Of a DNA stretch of 64,000 bases, positions 25,419-32,654 are shown in pieces. Below the pieces are notes generated by a model. That model was not told the origin of the DNA and did no database searches. It was given only the letters and a program-made list of their open reading frames with translations. A program made the translations under genes and the position numbers. The first letter of the stretch is position 1. Each line of letters opens with the position of its first letter. Source of the stretch: Limimaricola pyoseonensis (GTDB lineage Bacteria; Pseudomonadota; Alphaproteobacteria; Rhodobacterales; Rhodobacteraceae); NCBI RefSeq assembly GCF_900102015.1, contig NZ_FNAT01000002.1, positions 310,001 through 374,000 of the forward strand, read 5' to 3'.

Positions 25419-26123
25419 TCACTTCGCGGCGATCTCGACCGTCTCCAGAACGGCGGGTACGCGCACGTCGACCCCGTCCAGTTCGGCCACGAGCTCGTCG
25501 GCGGTCGCGGCCACCACCGGGAAGCTCGCGTAATGCGAGGGCAAGACGGTCTCGAAGTCGAAGAACCGCTTCGACGCCCAGGCCGCGGCCTTCATGTCCA
25601 TGGTAAAATGGCCGCCGCAGGCGAGGATGCCGATGTCGGGGCGGTAGTATTCACCGATCCAGCCCATGTCGGCCATCACGTCGGTGTCGCCCGAGAAGTA
25701 GATGCAGCGCCCCTCGCCGCGGATCACGAAGCCCGCCTCGGCGCCGGCATAGACCGGCTGGCCGCCGGAGGTGGCGACCGACGAGGAATGCACCGCGTTC
25801 ACCATGGTGACGCTGGCGCCGTCGAGGTCCACCGTGCCGCCCTTGTTGATGCCGGTGCAGTCGAGCCCGTGGTTCTGCGACCACCAGCCGGCGAGGTCGG
25901 CGATGCAGATCACCGGCAGGTCCATCTCGGCGGCGATGGCCGGGACCTCGCTCGCGTGGTCGCCATGGCCATGGGTGACGAGGATGCGCGTCGCGCCGGT
26001 GAGCGCCTCGATGCGGCGCGCGTCCGGGAAGGCGGGGTTGCCCTCGAGCCACGGGTCGATCAGCAGCACCTCGCGGCCGACCTCGATGCGCCACGAGGCG
26101 TGGCCGAGCCATGTGAGTTTCAT
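25419..26123 (-). CDS. UPF0173 metal-dependent hydrolase (metallo-beta-lactamase fold)
   Basis: A 234-residue protein with the fold's metal motif His51-Gly-His53-Gly-Asp55-His56, and later His-Ser, Gly-Asp-Thr-Asp and a C-terminal His (Pro-Ser-His-Tyr) that complete the two-metal site. It begins Met-Lys-Leu-Thr-Trp-Leu-Gly-His-Ala, typical of UPF0173, and has the usual length. Enzymes of this group are annotated as broad metal-dependent hydrolases; the physiological substrate is unknown. It is convergent with gdhA. Confidence 0.88.
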   Translation of the reverse strand: MKLTWLGHASWRIEVGREVLLIDPWLEGNPAFPDARRIEALTGATRILVTHGHGDHASEVPAIAAEMDLPVICIADLAGWWSQNHGLDCTGINKGGTVDLDGASVTMVNAVHSSSVATSGGQPVYAGAEAGFVIRGEGRCIYFSGDTDVMADMGWIGEYYRPDIGILACGGHFTMDMKAAAWASKRFFDFETVLPSHYASFPVVAATADELVAELDGVDVRVPAVLETVEIAAK

Positions 26124-26191
26124 GTATCCCTCCTCTTGCTGTCACCCGTCAGGATAGTCCGGGCGGGACGGCGGGCCAGCGGGGGACGGGC

Positions 26192-26848
26192 ATGGAGTGG
26201 AGCCGGGCGATCGACGGCTATTGCGAGCGGCTGGCGCCGGGGTTCTGGGCCGAGCCGGTGAACCTTCTGACCAACGTAGCCTTCCTCGTGGCCGCGATCT
26301 GGTGCTGGCGCCGGGCCGAGGGGCTGGTGCTGCCGCGGCTGCTGGCCGTTGTGCTCTTCGCCATCGGGGTGGGCAGCGGGCTGTTCCACAGCTTCGCCAT
26401 GGCCTGGGCCGCGACCGCCGACACCACGCCGATCGGGCTGTTCATCCTGCTCTACGTTTATGCCGCGAACCGGGTCTACTGGCGGCTGCCGGCCTGGGGC
26501 GCGGCGCTGGGGGCCGCGGCCTTCATCCCCTGGACCATGCTGCTGACACCGGCCTTCGCGATGCTGCCCTTCTTCGCGGTCTCGGCCTTCTACTGGCCGG
26601 TGCCGCTGCTGATCGCGATCTACGCGGTGCTGCTGTGGCGGCGCTGGCCGATGGTCGGGCGCGGGCTGGCGCTGGGCGCGGCGATCCTCTGCGTCTCGCT
26701 GGCCTTCCGCTCGCTCGACGAGACGCTCTGCGCGGCCTGGCCGGTGGGGACGCATTTCATGTGGCACCTGCTGAACGCGGCGATGCTGGGCTGGATGATC
26801 GAGCTGCTGCGCCGGGCCCTGCTTGCGGGACCGCCCCGGGGCGGCTAA
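26192..26848 (+). CDS. Alkaline-ceramidase-like integral membrane hydrolase
   Basis: A 218-residue protein with seven hydrophobic helices. The catalytic zinc set of alkaline ceramidases is present with family spacing: S62-x3-H66, D77 eleven residues after that His, and H188-x3-H192. The N-terminal Ile-Asp-x-Tyr-Cys-Glu and E21/N24 match the region that binds calcium in the human homologue ACER3. The product probably cleaves an amide in a membrane lipid; whether the substrate is a true ceramide is unknown. It lies just upstream of gatCA, without an obvious functional link. Confidence 0.75.
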   Translation: MEWSRAIDGYCERLAPGFWAEPVNLLTNVAFLVAAIWCWRRAEGLVLPRLLAVVLFAIGVGSGLFHSFAMAWAATADTTPIGLFILLYVYAANRVYWRLPAWGAALGAAAFIPWTMLLTPAFAMLPFFAVSAFYWPVPLLIAIYAVLLWRRWPMVGRGLALGAAILCVSLAFRSLDETLCAAWPVGTHFMWHLLNAAMLGWMIELLRRALLAGPPRGG

Positions 26849-26877
26849 AGCCGGGGCCGACCAGACAGGAGAGCCCC

Positions 26878-27165
26878 ATGTCGATCGACACCGACACCGC
26901 CCGGCGGGTGGCCAAGCTGGCCCGGATCCGGGTCGAGGAAGAGGCGCTGCCGGCGCTTGCCTCGGAGTTCAACACCATCCTCGGCTTCATCGAGCAGCTC
27001 AACGAGGTGGACGTGGACGGCGTCGAGCCGATGACCAGCGTGACGCCGATGCATCTCAAGCGCCGCGACGACGTGGTGACGGACGGCAGCCAGCCCGAGA
27101 AGGTGCTCGCCAACGCGCCGGATGCGCGCGAGGGCTTCTTCGCGGTGCCGAAGGTCGTGGAATAA
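26878..27165 (+). CDS. gatC: Aspartyl/glutamyl-tRNA amidotransferase subunit C
   Basis: A 95-residue GatC of normal length: [11 protein letters not shown] at the N-terminus, the helix with Phe-Asn-x-Ile-Leu-Gly-Phe-Ile-Glu-Gln-Leu, then Asp-Val-Asp-Gly-Val-Glu-Pro-Met and the C-terminal Phe-Phe-Ala-Val-Pro-Lys-Val. It stabilises GatA-GatB, which turns misacylated Glu-tRNA-Gln (or Asp-tRNA-Asn) into the amide form. AGGAGAGCCCC precedes the ATG. gatA follows after 13 nt. Confidence 0.96.
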   Translation: MSIDTDTARRVAKLARIRVEEEALPALASEFNTILGFIEQLNEVDVDGVEPMTSVTPMHLKRRDDVVTDGSQPEKVLANAPDAREGFFAVPKVVE

Positions 27166-27178
27166 GGGGCGCGAGACG

Positions 27179-28663
27179 ATGACCGAACTGACCAGGCTCA
27201 CCATCGCCGGCGCGCGCGACGCGCTGCGCCGCGGCGACATCACCTCCGTCGAGCTGACCGACGCGCTCAACGCCGCCGTCGACGGCGGCGACCGGCTCAA
27301 CGCCTATGCCCACAAGACGCCCGATGTCGCGGCCAAGCAGGCCAAGGCCGCCGACGAACGGCTCAAGTCGGGCGAGGCGCCCGATCTCTGCGGCATCCCG
27401 CTCGGCATCAAGGACCTGTTCTGCACCGAGGGCGTGGCGAGCCAGGCCGCGAGCCGGATCCTCGACGGCTTCAAGCCGCAATACGAGTCGACCGTCACCA
27501 GCCAGCTGTTCCGCGACGGCGCGGTGATGCTTGGCAAGCTCAACATGGACGAGTTCGCGATGGGCTCGTCTAACGAGACCTCGACCTACGGCGCCGCCGT
27601 GAACCCGTGGCGCGACGAGACCGGCGCGGACCTCACGCCCGGCGGCTCCTCGGGCGGTTCGGCCTCGGCCGTGGCGGCCGATCTCTGCCTCGGCGCCACC
27701 GGCACCGACACCGGCGGCTCGATCCGCCAGCCCGCCGCATTCACCGGCATCACCGGCATCAAGCCGACCTATGGCCGCTGCTCGCGCTGGGGCATCATCG
27801 CCTTCGCCTCCTCGCTCGACCAGGCCGGGCCGATGACCCGCGACGTGCGCGACGCCGCGATCATGCTGCGCGCCATGTCGGGCCACGACCCCAAGGATTC
27901 GACCAGTGCCGACCTCCCGGTGCCGGACTTCGAGGCGATGCTCACCGGCGACATCCGCGGCAAGGTGATCGGCATCCCGCGCGAGTACCGCATGGAGGGC
28001 ATGCCCGCCGAGATCGAGCAGCTCTGGACCGACGGCATCGCGATGCTGAAGGACGCGGGCGCCGAGATCCGCGACATCTCGCTGCCGCACACCAAATACG
28101 CCCTGCCGGCCTATTACGTGATCGCGCCGGCCGAGGCGTCCTCGAACCTCGCGCGCTACGACGGCGTGCGCTTCGGCCACCGCGCCAAGCTGGGGCAGGG
28201 CGACGGCATCACCGAGATGTACGAGAAGACCCGCGCCGAGGGCTTCGGCCACGAGGTGCAGCGCCGCGTCATGGTCGGCACCTACGTGCTGTCGGCGGGC
28301 TTCTACGACGCCTATTACAACCGCGCCCGCAAGGTGCGTGCGCTGATCAAGCGCGACTTCGACCAGGTCTTCGCCGAAGGGGTCGACGCGATCCTGACGC
28401 CGGCGACGCCGTCCTCGGCCTTCGCGCTGGGCGCGATGAAGGACGCCGACCCGGTGCAGATGTACCTCAACGACGTCTTCACCGTGACGGTGAACCTCGC
28501 GGGCCTGCCGGGCATCTCGGTGCCGGCCGGGCTCGACGCCAAGGGCCTGCCGCTCGGGCTGCAGCTGATCGGGCGGCCGTGGGAGGAGGGCGATCTGCTC
28601 AATACCGCCTATGCGCTGGAGCAGGCCGCAGGTTTCGTTTCCAAGCCCGAGAAATGGTGGTAA
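27179..28663 (+). CDS. gatA: Aspartyl/glutamyl-tRNA amidotransferase subunit A
   Basis: A 494-residue glutaminase subunit of the tRNA-dependent amidotransferase. The amidase-signature triad is K78, S157 or S158 in Gly-Gly-Ser-Ser-Gly-Gly, and the nucleophile S181 in Asp-Thr-Gly-Gly-Ser. Residues [10 protein letters not shown] match GatA rather than generic amidases. The start was placed at the ATG 13 nt after gatC; in-frame sequence upstream is inside gatC. It releases ammonia from glutamine for transfer by GatB. gatB itself is not in the window. Confidence 0.96.
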   Translation: MTELTRLTIAGARDALRRGDITSVELTDALNAAVDGGDRLNAYAHKTPDVAAKQAKAADERLKSGEAPDLCGIPLGIKDLFCTEGVASQAASRILDGFKPQYESTVTSQLFRDGAVMLGKLNMDEFAMGSSNETSTYGAAVNPWRDETGADLTPGGSSGGSASAVAADLCLGATGTDTGGSIRQPAAFTGITGIKPTYGRCSRWGIIAFASSLDQAGPMTRDVRDAAIMLRAMSGHDPKDSTSADLPVPDFEAMLTGDIRGKVIGIPREYRMEGMPAEIEQLWTDGIAMLKDAGAEIRDISLPHTKYALPAYYVIAPAEASSNLARYDGVRFGHRAKLGQGDGITEMYEKTRAEGFGHEVQRRVMVGTYVLSAGFYDAYYNRARKVRALIKRDFDQVFAEGVDAILTPATPSSAFALGAMKDADPVQMYLNDVFTVTVNLAGLPGISVPAGLDAKGLPLGLQLIGRPWEEGDLLNTAYALEQAAGFVSKPEKWW

Positions 28664-28701
28664 CCCGCGGCTTCGGGAACAACCTGCACCGGAGTCGCAC
28701 C

Positions 28702-29373
28702 GTGAGAACGCTCGCGCCGAAACTGAAGATGGCCGCCTTCGCGGCGGCCGGGCTGACGCTCGCCGCCTGCGCCGCGCCGGTCCCCGACAGCGGGGCGGCG
28801 ATGCGCGAGGCGCAACTCACCGGCACGATGGGGGGCTTCCAGCCCCCGGCGGGCGGCGCGATCGCCAGCTCCGAGCTGTCGGCCGCCGGCATCGGCGGCG
28901 CGCAGCCGGGCTTCGGCACCACGGGCGGCGCCGATCTCGAGCGCCGCGCCGGCGTGCAGGCCAGCCCCTCGAACGCCTCGCCCTCGATCTCCGACGAGCA
29001 GAGCTTCGAGGCGGTGTCGAACCGCGAGACGATCCAGTCAGACGCCGAGCGCCGCGCCCAGCAGGCCGCGGCCTACCAGGTGATCCAGCCGACCGCGCTG
29101 CCGCAGCGCAGCGAGAATGGCCCGAACCTCGTGGAATACGCGCTCAACGCGCCGAACCAGCGCGGGCAGGAGTGGTATTCGCGCTTCATCCTCGGCACCT
29201 GGGGCAACCGCTTCGAGCGCAACTGCGCCGGCTACAACTCGCCCGACGAGGCGCAGCGCGATTTCCTGTCGCGCGGCGGGCCGGAGCGCGACCCGCGCGG
29301 CATCGACCCCGATGGCGACGGCTTCGCCTGCGGTTGGGACCCGGCGCCGTTCCGCGCCGCCGTCGGCCGCTAG
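28702..29373 (+). CDS. Lipoprotein with C-terminal excalibur-like calcium-binding motif
   Basis: A 223-residue protein from a GTG start behind GGAG. The signal ends in Leu-Ala-Ala-Cys (lipid Cys about residue 26). The middle is Ala/Gln/Ser-rich and probably disordered. The last 55 residues contain Asn-Cys-Ala-Gly-Tyr and then Asp-Pro-Asp-Gly-Asp-Gly-Phe-Ala-Cys-Gly-Trp, the DxDxDGxxC pattern of excalibur domains with its paired upstream Cys. The likely place is the outer-membrane inner leaflet or periplasm. It lies between gatA and an AmpD-like amidase gene 6 nt on, suggesting a cell-wall-related role; that is inference. Confidence 0.75.
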   Translation: MRTLAPKLKMAAFAAAGLTLAACAAPVPDSGAAMREAQLTGTMGGFQPPAGGAIASSELSAAGIGGAQPGFGTTGGADLERRAGVQASPSNASPSISDEQSFEAVSNRETIQSDAERRAQQAAAYQVIQPTALPQRSENGPNLVEYALNAPNQRGQEWYSRFILGTWGNRFERNCAGYNSPDEAQRDFLSRGGPERDPRGIDPDGDGFACGWDPAPFRAAVGR

Positions 29374-29379
29374 GGGCGG

Positions 29380-30066
29380 GTGCCCGACAGCCTGTCACCC
29401 AATCACGGGCCGCGACGCTTGGGCGCGCGGCCCGATCTCGTCGTGCTGCACTACACCGCGATGGAAAGCCACGACGCCGCGCTCGAGCGGCTGTGCGACC
29501 CCGCGGCCGAGGTCTCGGCGCATTGGCTGATCTCCGAGGCGGGGGAGACGGTCGCGCTGGTGCCGGAAGAGCGGCGCGCCTGGCATGCCGGGGCGGGGCG
29601 CTGGGGCGCGGTGGAGGACGTCAATTCCCGCTCGATCGGGATCGAGCTGACCAATCGCGGCGACCACCCCTTCGCCGGGCCGCAGATGGCGGCTCTGGAG
29701 CGGCTCCTGGCGCAGATCCTCGATCGCTGGTCGATCCCGCCCGAGCGGGTGATCGGACACTCCGACATGGCGCCCGAGCGCAAGGACGACCCCGGCCCGC
29801 GATTCGACTGGCGGCGTCTGGCGCGGCGCGGGCTGTCGGTCTGGCCCGTGGCGGCGGGGCCGGCGGACGCGCCGTCGCCCGAGGCCTTCGACGCTTCTGC
29901 CCGCGCCTTCGGCTACACCGCGCCGGTGAGCCATGCCGCGCGGCTGGCGGCCTTCCGGCTGCGCTTCCGGCCGCGGGCGGGTGGGCCGGTGGGGCCGGCC
30001 GACATGGCCGCCATCGCCGATCTCGCCGCGCGCTTTCCCGTTGACCGCGCGAGCCCCCGCGCGTAG
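29380..30066 (+). CDS. N-acetylmuramoyl-L-alanine amidase, AmpD/AmiD type
   Basis: A 228-residue amidase_2 enzyme that cuts the bond between N-acetylmuramic acid and the stem peptide. Zinc ligands are H24, H127 and D137, with E89 in Gly-Ile-Glu-Leu as the expected catalytic partner and Lys-Asp-Asp-Pro-Gly-Pro-Arg-Phe-Asp-Trp closing the motif. A GTG start is used 6 nt after the excalibur lipoprotein. There is no obvious signal peptide, so it is probably cytoplasmic and recycles anhydro-muropeptides (AmpD role). The C-terminal 60 residues could form a small peptidoglycan-binding-like domain. Confidence 0.88.
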   Translation: MPDSLSPNHGPRRLGARPDLVVLHYTAMESHDAALERLCDPAAEVSAHWLISEAGETVALVPEERRAWHAGAGRWGAVEDVNSRSIGIELTNRGDHPFAGPQMAALERLLAQILDRWSIPPERVIGHSDMAPERKDDPGPRFDWRRLARRGLSVWPVAAGPADAPSPEAFDASARAFGYTAPVSHAARLAAFRLRFRPRAGGPVGPADMAAIADLAARFPVDRASPRA

Positions 30067-30074
30067 CAGATCTC

Positions 30075-30475
30075 TCGCGCGGATGGCCGGATGGCCGCGG
30101 GCCTCGCGAGAGGTTCGAGGAAAGTCCGGACTCCACAAGGCACGGTGCCGGGTAACGCCCGGCCGGGGCAACCCGAGGGAAAGCGCCACAGAGAACAGTC
30201 CGCCCGGCAGGTCCGGGTCAGGGTGAAACGGTGGGGTAAGAGCCCACCGCGGGACGGGCAACCGGACCGGCACGGCAAGCCCCACCGGGAGCAATGCCAA
30301 ATAGGGACCTCGCGCGGGCGCTGATCCGGGAGACCGGATATCCCCGCAGGGACGCCTGACCCCGAGAGGTCCGGGTTGGCAGCTTCAGGCGCGTTGGCAA
30401 CAGCGCGTCGAGACGAATGGTCATCGCCGGGGGCGACCCCGGAACAGAATCCGGCTTACAGGCCATCCGCGCGTA
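30075..30475 (+). ncRNA. rnpB: RNase P RNA (M1 RNA), bacterial type A
   Basis: The catalytic RNA of RNase P, which matures tRNA 5' ends. The conserved helix P4 halves are present: GAGGAAAGTCCGGACTCC near the start and ACAGAATCCGGCTTACAG near the end. The ends pair perfectly (CGCGCGGATGGCC with GGCCATCCGCGCG), which defines P1 and both ends to within a few nucleotides. Its 5' end lies about 10 nt after the AmpD-like gene, so read-through from that operon is possible. Confidence 0.96.
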
Positions 30476-30496
30476 TCCGATCGTCCCGTTTCGCGG

Positions 30497-30524
30497 TTGA
30501 CAGCGCCCCGCGCGCGGTTAAAAG
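30497..30524 (+). promoter_or_regulatory. Sigma-70-type promoter of rpmG
   Basis: A perfect -35 TTGACA is followed after 16 nt by TAAAAG (15 nt to TTAAAA). The expected start is about 60 nt before the rpmG ATG. This is one of the few consensus -35 boxes in the window, fitting a ribosomal protein gene. Confidence 0.6.
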
Positions 30525-30590
30525 GCGGGGCTCAGACTTATTCACGCGGGCGCCGTCAACGCGCACGCCCCGCGAGCAGGAGAGACGACC

Positions 30591-30758
30591 ATGGCGAAGC
30601 CGACGACGATCAAGATCCGCCTGAACTCGACCGCGGGGACCGGCCACTTCTACGTGACCAAGAAGAACGCCCGCACCATGACCGAGAAGATGGTCGTGCG
30701 GAAGTACGACCCCGTCAAGCGTGCGCATGTCGAGTACAAGGAAGGCAAGATCAAGTAA
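30591..30758 (+). CDS. rpmG: 50S ribosomal protein L33
   Basis: A 55-residue L33, the normal length. It opens [14 protein letters not shown], has Tyr-Val-Thr-Lys-Lys-Asn-Ala-Arg and ends Glu-Gly-Lys-Ile-Lys. This is the zinc-free form: it has no Cys. AGGAGAGACGACC precedes the ATG. It is a single gene with its own promoter and a strong terminator. Confidence 0.97.
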   Translation: MAKPTTIKIRLNSTAGTGHFYVTKKNARTMTEKMVVRKYDPVKRAHVEYKEGKIK

Positions 30759-30786
30759 TTGATCCACGCCTCCTCGGCAGAGTTCA

Positions 30787-30817
30787 GGGCCGCGTTCCGC
30801 AAGGAGCGCGGCCCTTT
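30787..30817 (+). terminator. Rho-independent terminator of rpmG
   Basis: A 12-bp stem (GGGCCGCG-T-TCC) closed by a GCAA tetraloop and followed by TTTC lies 28 nt after the rpmG stop. Confidence 0.85.
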
Positions 30818-30831
30818 CGCTTGGCGGCCCG

Positions 30832-30900
30832 CTTCACTCCGCAAATACTCCGGGGGAGCCCCGCAGGGGCAGGGGCAGGGGCAGGGGCAGCGCCCCCTCT
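30832..30900. repeat. Dispersed intergenic repeat, copy 2, with a GGGGCA tandem run
   Basis: It shares with the copy near recJ the opening CTTCACT-C/T-GCAAATACTCC, a following G5-6 run and the closing GGGGCAGCGCCCCC hairpin. In this copy the middle is replaced by four and a half tandem CAGGGG units. The four GGGG runs spaced by CA could fold as a G-quadruplex. It is downstream of the rpmG terminator. Confidence 0.6.
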
Positions 30901-31146
30901 CTCCGTCGGAACCTGCGCCGCGTCCGGAGCGGCCATGCCCCGGTTCGGCATCGTCCCGGCGAAGCCCGCGCAACCAAAGGTGGTGCAGTGACCTGCCGTT
31001 AGGGCAAGCAGCGCAGCCTCTCGCGCTCCACGGAGCATAGCCCCTGCGAGCAGGATGGCTCGGTGCCCCGCCAGCCGGAAGTCGCGGGGCGGGAATCGTG
31101 GGCGCCGGGTCGGGGCGGACGCGGCGCCACGGCCGCCGATAGCCCA
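30901..31146. other. Gap between rpmG and the TAXI operon, no gene seen
   Basis: This stretch lies between the dispersed repeat and the promoter of the next operon. Short frames exist but none has a ribosome site or recognisable protein. No tRNA or repeat was found in it. Confidence 0.5.
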
Positions 31147-31174
31147 TTGAAAACCGGGCATCTCCGGCTAGGCT
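31147..31174 (+). promoter_or_regulatory. Sigma-70-type promoter of the TAXI-TRAP operon
   Basis: TTGAAA, 16 nt, TAGGCT. The expected transcript start is about 20 nt before the ATG of the binding-protein gene, whose ribosome site AGGGAGGAAACC follows. Confidence 0.5.
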
Positions 31175-31202
31175 CGGCGGGGTGCATGTCAGGGAGGAAA
31201 CC

Positions 31203-32162
31203 ATGCTTCATATCCGAGCCCTCGTTGCGGTCGCCGTGATGGCAGCCGGTCCGGCCGCCGCGCAGTCGCAGCTCTCGATCGCGACCGGCGGCACCGGAGG
31301 CGTCTATTATCCCATGGGCGGCGGCCTCGCCGAGGTGATCAACAACCATGTCGAGGGCATGAGCGCCACCGCAGAGGTCACCGGCGCCTCGGTCGAGAAC
31401 ATGGGCCTGATCGCCACCGGCGACGCCGACCTCGCCATCGGCCTCGCCGACACCGTGCAGCAGGCCTATTCCGGCACCGGCCGCTTCGAGGGGCAGGAAC
31501 TGCCGATGATCCGCGCCGTCGGCTCGCTCTACGCCAACATGGTGCAGATCGTGACCCCGGCCGACTCGGGCATCTCGTCCATCGCGGACCTCGCCGGCAA
31601 GCGCGTCTCGGTCGGAGCGCCGGGCTCGGGCACCGAGGTCAACGCGATGACCCTGCTCGAGGCCAACGGCCTGTCCTTCGACGATTTCGACGCGCAGCGG
31701 CTGAACTTCAACGAGACCGCCGACGCGCTGGCCAACGGCGACATCGACGCCGGCTTCTGGAGCGTCGGCGCGCCGACCTCGTCGATCCTCAACCTCGCGA
31801 CCACCCAGGACATCCGGATGATCTCGCTCACCGAGGAGCAGGTGGCGGCGGCGCTCGAGGCCGACCCGACCTTCGCGTCGCTGTCGCTCGCGGGCGGCAC
31901 CTACGAGGGCGTCGACGAGGACGTCGCCACCATCGGCGTGCCGAACGTGCTGGTGGTGTCGTCGGAGACCGACGAGGAGACGGTCTACCAGATCACCAAG
32001 GCCATGTACGAGAACATCGCCGATCTGCAGGCCGTGCACCCGGCCGCCAACGAGACCACGGTCGAGTTCACCATGAACGCCACCCCGGTGCCGCTGCACC
32101 CGGGCGCGCTGCGCTACTTCGAGGAAGCCGGCGCCGAGATCCCGGACGACCTGCGCCCGTGA
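31203..32162 (+). CDS. TAXI-family TRAP transporter substrate-binding protein
   Basis: A 319-residue periplasmic binding protein. A Sec signal (to about residue 21, Ala-Ala-Ala-Gln) precedes the TAXI hallmark Leu-Ser-Ile-Ala-Thr-Gly-Gly-Thr-Gly-Gly-Val-Tyr-Tyr-Pro-Met-Gly-Gly. Further family features are Gly-Ala-Pro-Gly-Ser-Gly-Thr-Glu near residue 139 and the Phe-Trp-Ser-Val-Gly-Ala-Pro segment. TAXI proteins bind glutamate-like or other small acids; the ligand here is unknown. AGGGAGGAAACC gives a strong ribosome site. Its stop overlaps the DUF1850 start. Confidence 0.93.
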   Translation: MLHIRALVAVAVMAAGPAAAQSQLSIATGGTGGVYYPMGGGLAEVINNHVEGMSATAEVTGASVENMGLIATGDADLAIGLADTVQQAYSGTGRFEGQELPMIRAVGSLYANMVQIVTPADSGISSIADLAGKRVSVGAPGSGTEVNAMTLLEANGLSFDDFDAQRLNFNETADALANGDIDAGFWSVGAPTSSILNLATTQDIRMISLTEEQVAAALEADPTFASLSLAGGTYEGVDEDVATIGVPNVLVVSSETDEETVYQITKAMYENIADLQAVHPAANETTVEFTMNATPVPLHPGALRYFEEAGAEIPDDLRP

Positions 32163-32650
32163 GGCGCCGCGTCGCGGCGGGAGGGGCGCTGTCCCTCCTG
32201 CTGGCCGCCTCCGCCCTCGGCGCCGCCGGGGCCGGCGATGCCGTGACAGAGGGCGGCACCGCCGCCCTCGTCGCCACGCTCGCCGACGGCACCGAGATCG
32301 CCCGCCTCGCCGTCCCCTCGGGCGGCGAGTGGTGCGTGCTCTGGCGCCATTCGGTGCAGGGCTTCGAGGTGGCCGACTGCTACGAGAACCGGGACGGGCA
32401 CATGGTGCTGGTGCGGTCGCACCAGCCCGACTTCGCCGCCGGTCTCGGGCACATCCCCGGCCGCGGCACCCAAGCCTCCGACGGCGCCGGCGGCTACTGG
32501 ATCACCGGCATCGACGAGCCGGTGCCGGGCGACGCCTACGTGCTGCGCGCAGGCTCCATGGCCGTCGACCACCGTCTGAGCGTCGGCGGCACCACCGTCT
32601 CGCTCTCCGCACGCGCCGCCCGCGCCCGTGTCCGCATCGCACTGGAGTGA
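32159..32650 (+). CDS. DUF1850 protein of the TAXI-TRAP operon
   Basis: A 163-residue exported protein from a GTG that overlaps the preceding stop by 4 bp. An Arg-rich start and Ala/Leu core (to about residue 25) form a signal peptide. The domain has Trp-x-His-Ser-Val near residue 63 and two Cys (Trp-Cys-Val-Leu, Asp-Cys-Tyr) that could form a disulphide. DUF1850 genes typically sit between TAXI binding proteins and their fused permease, as here, so it is probably an accessory of the transporter; its mechanism is unknown. Confidence 0.85.
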   Translation: MRRRVAAGGALSLLLAASALGAAGAGDAVTEGGTAALVATLADGTEIARLAVPSGGEWCVLWRHSVQGFEVADCYENRDGHMVLVRSHQPDFAAGLGHIPGRGTQASDGAGGYWITGIDEPVPGDAYVLRAGSMAVDHRLSVGGTTVSLSARAARARVRIALE

Positions 32651-32654
32651 CCAC

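Noticed and set aside
26823-27182. Alternative frame over gatC
   Set aside because: The other frame gives a complete canonical GatC with a good ribosome site.
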